From Firmicutes bacterium UBA5496 (GTDB lineage Bacteria > Bacillota > Proteinivoracia > UBA4975), in assembly GCA_002427015.1 (NCBI GenBank), contig DIPE01000003.1, positions 3,708-12,895 on the forward strand: a stretch of DNA of 9,188 nucleotides. The letters run 5' to 3'. The notes beneath the pieces were generated by a model, which was given only the letters and a program-made list of their open reading frames with translations, was not told where the DNA came from and searched no databases. A program made the translations under genes and the position numbers. Shown here in pieces: positions 1-5,942 of this stretch; within the stretch, counting starts at the first letter, position 1; every line of letters starts with the position of its first letter.

Positions 1-561
1 TATCCCCACCAGTTCTCCGGCGGCCAGCGGCAGCGTATAGGCATTGCCCGGGCCCTGGCGGTTATGCCTCAGTTTGTGGTCTGCGATGAGGCCGTCAGCG
101 CTTTGGACGTATCCATTCAGTCTCAGATTATCAACTTGCTCATTGACCTGAAAGAGCAGGAAAAACTCACCTATCTCTTTATTTCTCATGACCTCAGCAC
201 CGTCAAATTCATCAGCGACCGCATCGGCGTAATGTACCTGGGTTCTCTGGTGGAGCTCACCAGCTCAGACGTAATTTTCAAGGATCCGCTCCATCCCTAT
301 ACTGAGGCTCTGATGGAAGCTATCCCCACCACTGAGGATGAATCCAAAAAAGATTTGGTTACCATTGAGGGCGATATTCCCAGTCCTATCAACCCGCCCA
401 GCGGCTGCAAGTTCCACACTCGGTGCAAGTATGCTACCGAGAAGTGCAAGAACGTTGTGCCGGAATGGAGAGAACTGAAACCCGGACATTTCGTTGCCTG
501 CCACTATCCATTGGACAGAGGTGAAATACTTGTTCAAAAGACTAAGGGAGCGTCTGCCTAA
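1..561 (+). CDS. oppF: Oligopeptide/dipeptide ABC transporter ATP-binding protein, C-terminal part (5' end outside window)
   Basis: This is one of the two cytoplasmic ATPases that power Opp/Dpp peptide importers. The frame is open from base 1, so the Walker A region lies upstream of the window. Visible in order are the ABC signature FSGGQRQRIGIARALA (bases 16-63), the Walker B and D-loop segment VVCDEAVSALDVS (76-114) and the H-loop in LFISHDLSTVKF (about 175-210). The oligo_HPY C-terminal extension follows, beginning at DPLHPYTEALMEAIP (about 283-327). That tail carries four cysteines (GCKF, RCKY, KCKN, ACHY). In this family such a cysteine set is known to hold an iron-sulfur cluster in some members. 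Walker B reads DEA where DEP is commoner, but the catalytic Glu is present. The VSALD motif favours OppF/DppF over OppD. The stop is TAA at 559-561. The start and the partner genes are not visible, so peptide length preference cannot be judged. Confidence 0.93.
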   Translation, partial: YPHQFSGGQRQRIGIARALAVMPQFVVCDEAVSALDVSIQSQIINLLIDLKEQEKLTYLFISHDLSTVKFISDRIGVMYLGSLVELTSSDVIFKDPLHPYTEALMEAIPTTEDESKKDLVTIEGDIPSPINPPSGCKFHTRCKYATEKCKNVVPEWRELKPGHFVACHYPLDRGEILVQKTKGASA

Positions 562-736
562 AAAACACAGCCCGGAAGAGGTCGAAGACCACTTTCGCAA
601 GCTCGAAAGCGTAGGCGGGCTGGAAAAGAACGATTATAAGGCAATGATTGTCGCCGCTTTTCTTACCCTTGGTCTGCCCTTGCTGGCAATGATAGCAGTG
701 ATTTATGGAGTAATATACCTGCTGTTCGTACGCTAA
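521..736 (+). CDS. Small single-span membrane protein of unknown function, overlapping the oppF 3' end
   Basis: I do not recognise this protein. From GTG 521 it has 71 residues. The N-terminus is charged and basic (KYLFKRLRERLPKKH), an acidic and polar stretch (PEEVEDHFRKLESVGGLEKND) follows, and the C-terminal hydrophobic segment covers about residues 41-69 (AMIVAAFLTLGLPLLAMIAV and onward). This predicts a tail-anchored small membrane protein with its N-terminus in the cytoplasm. I chose GTG 521 because a purine-rich GGACAGAG lies immediately upstream. The in-frame TTG at 494 lacks a better site, and TTG 530 is another option. The gene overlaps oppF by 41 bases in another frame, which suggests translational coupling, and it sits directly before the terminator. 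It may therefore be the last gene of the peptide transporter operon. The coherent charge and hydrophobic layout beyond the oppF stop argues that it is real, but no motif gives a function. Confidence 0.6.
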   Translation: MKYLFKRLRERLPKKHSPEEVEDHFRKLESVGGLEKNDYKAMIVAAFLTLGLPLLAMIAVIYGVIYLLFVR

Positions 737-741
737 AAGTT

Positions 742-784
742 AAAACAATCCATGCCTTGTCTTTTCCAGGGCGTGGATTGTTTT
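742..784 (+). terminator. Rho-independent terminator after the opp operon
   Basis: An inverted repeat pairs AAAACAATCCATGCC (742-756) with GGCGTGGATTGTTTT (770-784). This gives 15 pairs including one G-T pair, closed by a 13-base loop. The descending arm ends in TTTT followed by GTTAT. The hairpin starts six bases after the stop codon of the small membrane protein. It is nearly symmetric with A-rich and T-rich ends, but no gene reads into it from the right. Confidence 0.85.
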
Positions 785-812
785 GTTATGAGCCGGAATT
801 GTTTGCAAAAGG

Positions 813-841
813 TTGAAAATAATCCTGGCATGATGTATAGT
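813..841 (+). promoter_or_regulatory. Sigma-A-type promoter of the nucleoside transporter locus
   Basis: A TTGAAA -35 box (813-818) and a TATAGT -10 box (836-841) are separated by exactly 17 bases. TG lies directly before the -10 box. Transcription would begin near 848, leaving about 35 bases of leader before the GTG at 883. That is too short for a purine riboswitch, so none is present here. The promoter lies between the opp terminator and the lipoprotein ribosome binding site. Confidence 0.75.
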
Positions 842-882
842 ACTAAAGAAGTATGTTTATAAATTCAAGGAGGGTGTACGCT

Positions 883-2001
883 GTGAAAAAGATAGTTGTA
901 GTTTTACTGGCCCTGGCTTTAGTCCTGCCTTTGGCCGCATGCAACAAAACGGAAGATCCCGGCAAGGATCCCGGCACTGATCCCGGCAAAGAAAAAGACA
1001 CATACGAACTTGCTTTAGTTACTGACATTGGCACCATCGATGACAAATCCTTTAACCAGGGCGCCTGGGAAGGCCTGAAAAAGTACGCAGAAGAAAAGAA
1101 AATCACCTACAAGTACTATCAGCCTGCTGAAAAGACCGACGCCGCATATTTGGATGCCATCGACCTGGCCGTAGAAGGCGGCGCCAAACTGATTGTCTGT
1201 CCTGGCTTCTTGTTTGAACCCGCTGTCTACGAAGCCCAAGATCTCTACCCCGAAATTAAGTTCATCCTTTTGGACGGTTCCCCCAACGATGGGGACTGGA
1301 GCGCAGGTATGCCAACATACAGAATCGAGAACAATGTGTACTCGGTTTTCTATGCTGAAGAACAGGCCGGTTTCCTGGCTGGTTATGCCGCTGTCAAAGA
1401 CGGCTACACCAAACTGGGCTTCATGGGCGGCATGGCCGTTCCCGCTGTTGTCCGCTTTGGCTATGGCTATGTCCAGGGCGCTGAATATGCTGCCAAAGAA
1501 CTGGGCATCAAAGCTATTGAAATTATGTATCATTATACCGGTGGCTTTGACGCAACTCCCGAAGCTCAGGCACTGGCTGCCAGCTGGTATGAAGCTGGAA
1601 CCGAAGTTATCTTTGCCTGCGGCGGCGCAGTAGGCAACTCAGTTATGGCTGCAGCAGAAGTGGCCGACAAGGCTGTAATCGGCGTCGACGTGGATCAGTC
1701 TGCAGAATCTGACACTGTCATTACCTCATCCATGAAACAGCTATCAATCTCTGTCTATGACGGAATTACAGCTTTCTACGCCGGCAACTTCCCCGGTGGC
1801 AAGAGCGTTACTCTTGACGCCACTGTAGACGGCATTGCTCTGCCCATGGAAAGCTCCAAGTTCGAGACCTTTACTCAGGAAGATTACGATGCCATCTTCA
1901 AGGACTTAGTTGACGGCAATATCGAAATCCTCAAGGATACCGAGCAAACCGACGCCGCTGACATCCCTGTAGAAGTCACCACAGTTAAGTTTGTCGGGTA
2001 A
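883..2001 (+). CDS. nupN: BMP-family nucleoside-binding lipoprotein (ABC transporter substrate-binding protein)
   Basis: This is the extracytoplasmic receptor that presents nucleosides, probably purine ribosides, to the permease. From GTG 883 it has 372 residues. The start is set by AAGGAGGG (867-874) eight bases upstream; an in-frame ATG at 853 lies before that site and is unlikely. A basic and hydrophobic signal peptide (1-19) ends in lipobox LAAC, so Cys20 should be lipidated. A Pro/Gly/Asp linker (residues 25-36) precedes the Bmp/PnrA domain. Family hallmarks are LVTDIGTIDDKSFNQ (residues 45-59), EEQAGFLAGYAA, KLGFMGG, and IGVDVDQ (266-272) near the hinge. Length and motifs fit the Bmp, TmpC/PnrA and Bacillus subtilis NupN group. 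The ATPase and two permease genes of the same system follow. A promoter lies just upstream, and a hairpin after the stop may set a higher level than the downstream genes. The exact ligand is inferred from family and context. Confidence 0.92.
   Translation: MKKIVVVLLALALVLPLAACNKTEDPGKDPGTDPGKEKDTYELALVTDIGTIDDKSFNQGAWEGLKKYAEEKKITYKYYQPAEKTDAAYLDAIDLAVEGGAKLIVCPGFLFEPAVYEAQDLYPEIKFILLDGSPNDGDWSAGMPTYRIENNVYSVFYAEEQAGFLAGYAAVKDGYTKLGFMGGMAVPAVVRFGYGYVQGAEYAAKELGIKAIEIMYHYTGGFDATPEAQALAASWYEAGTEVIFACGGAVGNSVMAAAEVADKAVIGVDVDQSAESDTVITSSMKQLSISVYDGITAFYAGNFPGGKSVTLDATVDGIALPMESSKFETFTQEDYDAIFKDLVDGNIEILKDTEQTDAADIPVEVTTVKFVG
955..990 (+). repeat. Three tandem 12-bp repeats encoding the lipoprotein linker
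   Basis: The units GATCCCGGCAAG, GATCCCGGCACT and GATCCCGGCAAA (955-966, 967-978, 979-990) encode DPGK, DPGT and DPGK. They lie directly after the lipidated cysteine region. They form a flexible tether between the membrane anchor and the binding domain. Unit number could vary between strains without shifting the frame. Confidence 0.9.
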
Positions 2002-2014
2002 GCTAATCAGCTGT

Positions 2015-2050
2015 AAGCAGCATCACAAGCGTGATGCTGCTTATTTAGTT
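2015..2050 (+). terminator. Hairpin terminator or attenuator between the lipoprotein and ATPase genes
   Basis: The 12-bp perfect stem AAGCAGCATCAC / GTGATGCTGCTT (2015-2026 and 2031-2042) has a 4-base AAGC loop. It is followed by ATTTAGTTT, a weak and interrupted U-tract. It starts 14 bases after the lipoprotein stop. The imperfect U-tract suggests partial termination or protection of the upstream mRNA end, allowing some read-through into the ATPase and permease genes. Confidence 0.75.
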
Positions 2051-2078
2051 TGATGATTATCTTCGTTCATGATATTAT
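2050..2078 (+). promoter_or_regulatory. Possible second promoter for the ATPase and permease genes
   Basis: TTGATG (2050-2055) and TATTAT (2073-2078) are separated by 17 bases, directly after the hairpin at 2015-2042. Both boxes differ from consensus in one or two positions. Transcription would begin about 40 bases before the ATG at 2124. The local A+T richness raises the chance of a coincidental match. Confidence 0.45.
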
Positions 2079-2123
2079 CGATTTATATACACACTACAGC
2101 GTTCTATAGTCAGGAGGGAGCCC

Positions 2124-3668
2124 ATGGATTATATTATTGAAATGTTGGGCATCACCAAAGAGTTCCCAGGCATCGTCGCCAACGATGAGGTCACATTGCA
2201 GGTGAAAAAAGGCGAAATCCATGCCCTGCTTGGGGAAAATGGCGCAGGCAAATCTACGCTGATGAACGTGCTCTTTGGTTTGTACCAACCGGAGAAGGGT
2301 GTAATCAAAATCCGGGGCAAAGAAGTAAATATCTTCGGCCCCCGGGAGGCCAATGCTTTAGGGATTGGCATGGTTCACCAGCATTTTATGTTAGTGGACA
2401 GTTTTACCGTCCTCCAGAACATTGTCTTAGGCATGGAGACAGTGGCAGGAGGGCTGCTGCGAATGGACGATGCCAGGAAAAAGGTCATAGCCCTCAGCGA
2501 GCAATACGGCCTCAAGGTGGATCCAAATGCTTTGGTCTCTGATATTTCCGTAGGCATGCAGCAGCGGGTGGAAATTTTGAAGATGCTGTATCGGGACAAC
2601 GAAATTCTTATTTTCGACGAGCCAACAGCCGTGCTTACCCCCCAGGAAATTGAAGAACTCATGCATACAATGCGAGGCCTGGCGGCTGAAGGCAAATCCA
2701 TAATCTTTATTACCCACAAACTCAATGAAATTAAGGCAGTCGCCAATCGCTGCACCGTCTTGCGCCGGGGAAAATTCATCGGGGTGGTGGATGTTGCATC
2801 CACTTCTAAGGAGACCCTTTCGGAAATGATGGTAGGGCGCAAGGTCAATCTGGAAATTGATCTGCAGCCCCTGACTGCCGGTGAGCCCGTCTTGCAGGTG
2901 GACAAGCTTCGCGTTAAGTCCCGCCGGCAAGGCCATACCAAAGATATGGTCAAAGATGTCAGTTTCTCAGTGCGCAAAGGAGAGATAGTGTGCATTGCCG
3001 GCATTGATGGCAATGGCCAGACGGAATTGGTCCATGCGCTTACGGGCCTGACAATGCCCGACAGCGGCCGCCTGATTCTCAATGGCGAGGACATCACCAG
3101 GCAACCGGTTCGCTTTAGAAATACCCACGGCCTGGCCCATATTCCTGAGGACCGGCATAAACACGGGCTGGTTTTGGACTATTCCTTAGGGGAGAATTTA
3201 GTGCTTCAAGGGTATTTTACTCCCGAATTTCAAACAAAAGGTTTTTTGCGCCGGGAGAAGATCATTGCCTATGCCAATCAGCTTATAGAGAAATATGACA
3301 TTCGCAGCGGCCAGGGCGCCCAGACACCGGCCCGCAGCATGTCCGGGGGCAACCAGCAAAAGGCCATAGTCGCCCGAGAAATCGACAGGGATCCGGAATT
3401 GCTGGTGGCAGTTCAGCCAACCCGGGGCCTGGATGTGGGGGCCATAGAGTATATCCACCACAAGCTGGTGGAACAGAGGGATGCAGGTAAAGCAGTGCTT
3501 CTAATTTCTTTAGAACTGGATGAGGTCATGAATCTCAGCGACCGCATCTTGGTCATCTATGAAGGCTCAATTGTTGCTGACCTCAATCCCAAGGAAATTA
3601 CAGTCCAGGATTTAGGCCTCTATATGGCCGGTTCTGCCCCGGGAACAGCTAGGAGGGATGTGCAATGA
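2124..3668 (+). CDS. nupO: Nucleoside ABC transporter ATPase with two nucleotide-binding domains
   Basis: This cytoplasmic energy-coupling subunit of the BMP-type nucleoside importer has 514 residues in two fused ABC domains. Domain 1 is canonical: Walker A GENGAGKST (37-45), signature ISVGMQQRVEILK (from 141, with the SVGMQQ variant usual here), Walker B ILIFDEPTAVLT (from 161) and H-loop His198. Domain 2 has a degenerate Walker A, GIDGNGQTE (293-301), lacking the Lys. It keeps signature MSGGNQQKAIVARE (from 406), and its Walker B region reads AVQPTRGLDVGA (429-440), lacking the catalytic DE. These substitutions recur in the NupO/YufO and sugar-transporter double ATPases, so they are not decay. 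The start is ATG 2124 with AGGAGGG at 2112-2118. The gene ends ATGA, overlapping the first permease by 4 bases, and the permease ribosome binding site AGGAGGG (about 3650-3656) lies within this gene. Confidence 0.95.
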   Translation: MDYIIEMLGITKEFPGIVANDEVTLQVKKGEIHALLGENGAGKSTLMNVLFGLYQPEKGVIKIRGKEVNIFGPREANALGIGMVHQHFMLVDSFTVLQNIVLGMETVAGGLLRMDDARKKVIALSEQYGLKVDPNALVSDISVGMQQRVEILKMLYRDNEILIFDEPTAVLTPQEIEELMHTMRGLAAEGKSIIFITHKLNEIKAVANRCTVLRRGKFIGVVDVASTSKETLSEMMVGRKVNLEIDLQPLTAGEPVLQVDKLRVKSRRQGHTKDMVKDVSFSVRKGEIVCIAGIDGNGQTELVHALTGLTMPDSGRLILNGEDITRQPVRFRNTHGLAHIPEDRHKHGLVLDYSLGENLVLQGYFTPEFQTKGFLRREKIIAYANQLIEKYDIRSGQGAQTPARSMSGGNQQKAIVAREIDRDPELLVAVQPTRGLDVGAIEYIHHKLVEQRDAGKAVLLISLELDEVMNLSDRILVIYEGSIVADLNPKEITVQDLGLYMAGSAPGTARRDVQ

Positions 3669-4792
3669 AACTAACTGAAAAAATCAAGCATATGGATTTC
3701 AGCTTTCTCTCCTCAGTTATCGCCATTGCCGTTGGTTTGCTCTTCGGCTTGATCATTCTCTTAATCAGCAATCCTGCCCAGGCAATGGGGGGCTTTTCCA
3801 CTATTCTTACGGGGGCCTTTCGGGACATGCGCAGCATCGGCCGCATAATGTATTTCGCCACTCCCATTATCCTCACCGGCCTGTCGGTAGGCTTCGCTTT
3901 TAAGACCGGACTCTTTAACATTGGCACACCAGGCCAGTTTATTGTAGGCGCATTTGGCGCAGTAATTGTAGGTATCAAGCTGCCGCAGATGGGGGCTTTT
4001 GGCGCAGCAATTGTCAACTTCAAACTGCCTCTGCTTGGCAGCCCTCACTGGATTTTGGCCCTGCTGGCGGCGGTGATCCTTGGGGGCTTGTGGGCACTGC
4101 TGCCCGGGATTCTCAAGGCCTACGCCAACGTCCATGAGGTCATAGCTTCAATCATGATGAATTATATCGGCATGTACTTGGTAAATTACCTTGTCCTCAA
4201 TACGGTGTATGACAGGTTGCGCAACCAGTCCCTGGGTGTAGCCAAATCTGCGATAATCCCTAAACTGGGTCTGGATAATATCTTTCCCCGCTCCAATGTC
4301 AACGCCGGCTTTTTTATCGCCATTCTGGCGGTAATAGTCATTTATATCATCCTCAACAAGACTACCTTTGGCTTTGAATTAAAGGCAGTTGGCTACAACC
4401 GGGACGCCAGCAAGTATGCCGGCATCAATGAAAAGCGCAGCATCATTCTCTCTATGGTCATTGCCGGCGCCTTGGCGGGTTTAGGCGGCGGGCTGCTGTA
4501 CTTAGCGGGAACAGGCAAGTATATAGAAGTGGTAGATATCCTGGCCGCAGAAGGATTTACTGGCATTCCCGTGGCCTTGCTGGGCTTGTCCAACCCAATC
4601 GGGGTTCTATTCGCAGGCCTGTTTATCGGCTATATTACAGTTGGCGGTGATTATTTGCAGCTCTACGATTTTGCCCCTGAAATCATCGACATTATTGTGG
4701 CCTCAATTATCTACTTCAGCGCTTTTTCCCTGATTGTCAAGAACATTATCGACCGCCGGCGCATCAAACTGGGGGGGGGTAAGGTGCAGTGA
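3665..4792 (+). CDS. nupP: Nucleoside ABC transporter permease, first subunit
   Basis: This integral membrane protein of 375 residues is one half of the transport channel (BPD_transp_2 type, NupP/YufP-like). Hydrophobic segments occupy most of the chain, the first at about residues 14-36. Conserved stretches include TGLFNIGTPGQFIVG, then PGILKAYANVHEVIASIMMN (ATPase contact region), then LKAVGYNRDASKYAGIN followed by AGALAGLGGGLLYLAG, and GFTGIPVALLG near the C-terminus. The start is ATG 3665 with AGGAGGG eight bases upstream, overlapping the ATPase stop by 4 bases. Two oddities stand out. Residues 96-110 and 111-125 are a tandem duplication at protein and DNA level, in the region after the GQFIVG segment. 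A run of nine G residues (4771-4779) lies in the last codons, just before the second permease start. The protein otherwise appears intact and of usual length. Confidence 0.93.
   Translation: MKLTEKIKHMDFSFLSSVIAIAVGLLFGLIILLISNPAQAMGGFSTILTGAFRDMRSIGRIMYFATPIILTGLSVGFAFKTGLFNIGTPGQFIVGAFGAVIVGIKLPQMGAFGAAIVNFKLPLLGSPHWILALLAAVILGGLWALLPGILKAYANVHEVIASIMMNYIGMYLVNYLVLNTVYDRLRNQSLGVAKSAIIPKLGLDNIFPRSNVNAGFFIAILAVIVIYIILNKTTFGFELKAVGYNRDASKYAGINEKRSIILSMVIAGALAGLGGGLLYLAGTGKYIEVVDILAAEGFTGIPVALLGLSNPIGVLFAGLFIGYITVGGDYLQLYDFAPEIIDIIVASIIYFSAFSLIVKNIIDRRRIKLGGGKVQ
3950..4039 (+). repeat. Diverged in-frame 45-bp tandem duplication within nupP
   Basis: Unit 1 (3950-3994) encodes AFGAVIVGIKLPQMG and unit 2 (3995-4039) encodes AFGAAIVNFKLPLLG. 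Ten of 15 residues match, and by my hand alignment 32 of 45 bases match with no gap. Silent and replacement differences are mixed, so the duplication is old enough to have diverged but is still plain. Confidence 0.8.
4771..4779 (+). repeat. G9 homopolymer at the nupP/nupQ junction
   Basis: Nine consecutive G residues encode part of the LGGG stretch near the C-terminus of the first permease. They end ten bases before the GTG start of the second permease. A gain of one G would create an in-frame TAA directly after the run. Loss of one G would carry the reading frame past the normal stop into the next gene. Confidence 0.95.
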
Positions 4793-5742
4793 ATACCATC
4801 TTCTTTATTTTGCGTCAGACCCTGACCTTTTCCATTCCGCTGCTGGTAGTGGCCCTGGGAGGGATGTTCTCTGAACGCAGCGGGGTAGTCAATATTGCCC
4901 TGGAAGGGACCATGGTCTTTGGCGCCTTTACCAGCATTTTGTTTATCAATACCGTCCAGGACACCATGTCCGGGCAGTTCCTCTTGTTGCTGGCCATCCT
5001 CATTGCCGGCGTATCCGGAATCTTGATCTCACTGCTCCATGCCTATGCCTCCATCAATATGAAGGCTAATCAGGTCATCAGCGGCACCGCCATCAATATG
5101 CTCACTCCCGCAATTGCGATCTATGTGGCCCGGATGATTCAAGATGTCCAACAGATCAACTTCAATAATACATTCCGCATTCCCCTTGTACCGGTGCTGG
5201 GAAAAATCCCCGGCCTGGGAGACGTATTCTTTAAGGATGCCTATATTACAACTTATCTGGGAATAGCGATTTTGATTGTTTCATCTATTGTCCTGTATAA
5301 AACCAAGTTTGGCCTGCGCCTGCGGGCCTGCGGCGAACATCCTCATGCCGCCGATTCAGTGGGAATCAATGTCTACAAAATACGCTATGCCGGAGTAATG
5401 CTTTCCGGTCTGCTGGGGGGAATTGGCGGCCTGATTTTTGTCATTCCCACCTCCACCAACTTCAACGCTACAGTGGCAGGATACGGCTTCCTGGCCTTGG
5501 CGGTGCTGATATTCGGTCAATGGAAACCCATGCGCATTTTATTTGCTTCTCTTTTCTTTGGCCTGATGAAGACCATCGCCGCCACCTATTCCAGCATTCC
5601 CTTCCTGTTAAATCTGGGAGTGCCAAATACATTCTTTAAGATGACACCCTTTTTGGCCACTTTAATCGTCCTGGCCTTTACCTCGAAAAAATCCCAGGCG
5701 CCAAAAGCCTCAGGGATACCCTACGACAAGAGCAGTCGCTAA
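4789..5742 (+). CDS. nupQ: Nucleoside ABC transporter permease, second subunit
   Basis: This integral membrane protein of 317 residues pairs with the first permease to form the channel (BPD_transp_2 type, NupQ/YufQ-like). The N-terminal hydrophobic segment leads into GGMFSERSGVVNIALEGTM, a family hallmark. Next come SINMKANQVISGTAINMLTP (ATPase contact region), then LRLRACGEHPHAADSVGINV followed by the glycine-rich SGLLGGIGGLIFVI, and AGYGFLALAVLIFGQWKP. About eight to nine membrane segments are apparent. The start is GTG 4789, whose GTGA overlaps the first permease stop by 4 bases. Upstream G-rich sequence and AAGG (4781-4784) serve as the ribosome binding site, so coupling to the first permease is likely. 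The TAA at 5740-5742 is immediately followed by a palindromic element. The genes usually seen with such transporters (nucleoside phosphorylase, deaminase) are not adjacent here. Confidence 0.93.
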   Translation: MNTIFFILRQTLTFSIPLLVVALGGMFSERSGVVNIALEGTMVFGAFTSILFINTVQDTMSGQFLLLLAILIAGVSGILISLLHAYASINMKANQVISGTAINMLTPAIAIYVARMIQDVQQINFNNTFRIPLVPVLGKIPGLGDVFFKDAYITTYLGIAILIVSSIVLYKTKFGLRLRACGEHPHAADSVGINVYKIRYAGVMLSGLLGGIGGLIFVIPTSTNFNATVAGYGFLALAVLIFGQWKPMRILFASLFFGLMKTIAATYSSIPFLLNLGVPNTFFKMTPFLATLIVLAFTSKKSQAPKASGIPYDKSSR

Positions 5743-5848
5743 GGGGACGTACCTTTTCGCCGCAAATTCGACATATTTCGACAGCGAGAACAGACCCTTC
5801 TGTCGCAAAATTCGTGGGGACAATAGGGGAATTTCCCCGGTTGTCCCC
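5743..5848 (+). repeat. Palindromic GGGGAC...GTCCCC intergenic element, copy 1
   Basis: The element begins with GGGGACG on the base after the nupQ stop and ends with TTGTCCCC. Inside are CGACAG (5779-5784) facing CTGTCG (5800-5805), a near repeat of CGCAAATTCG and CGCAAAATTCG (from 5761 and 5804), and a distal hairpin at 5816-5848. Its first bases, GGGGACG followed by ACCTTTT, resemble the start of the hairpin at 7076, so the two look related. The REP-like or MITE-like nature is inferred from structure. No transposase is in the window. Confidence 0.6.
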
Positions 5849-5855
5849 TTCTTTT
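5816..5855 (+). terminator. Probable terminator of the nucleoside transporter operon
   Basis: GGGGACAA (5816-5823) pairs with TTGTCCCC (5841-5848). After a 2x2 internal mismatch, GGGG (5826-5829) pairs with CCCC (5835-5838) around an AATTT loop. The sequence TTCTTTT follows at once. A 12-pair GC-rich stem plus a T-rich tail fits intrinsic termination, here supplied by the right end of the palindromic element. Confidence 0.6.
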
Positions 5856-5942
5856 GAAACTGCGCTGATAAAGCTGCAGGATTTTTCCGCCATATGTCAA
5901 AGCTAATAAGGCATACAAAAAAAGAAGCAAGGAGTGGATAAA

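Noticed and set aside
842..882. Purine riboswitch upstream of the nucleoside transporter genes
   Set aside because: The leader from the predicted start site is only about 35 bases, too short for an aptamer plus expression platform, and no aptamer core is seen.
853..882. Upstream ATG start for the BMP lipoprotein
   Set aside because: It would place the strong AAGGAGGG site inside the coding region and add ten residues ahead of a well-formed lipoprotein signal peptide. GTG 883 fits better.
1193..1633. A 146-codon plus-strand frame inside the lipoprotein gene
   Set aside because: It is another frame of the clearly coding BMP protein, with no ribosome binding site or domain.
2375..3097. A 240-codon minus-strand open frame opposite the nupO ATPase gene
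   Set aside because: Its composition is low-complexity Ser/Arg/Thr-rich, typical of antisense translation. The plus strand encodes a complete double ABC ATPase.
2987..3450. Degenerate Walker motifs in the second ATPase domain as a sign of pseudogenisation
   Set aside because: Loss of the Walker A Lys and Walker B DE is usual for the second domain of this NupO/YufO family. The frame is intact throughout.
5743..5848. Possible CRISPR array or tRNA-like structure in the repeat-rich intergenic space
   Set aside because: Repeats are inverted and irregular with no evenly spaced units, and there is no acceptor stem, anticodon arm or T-loop consensus.
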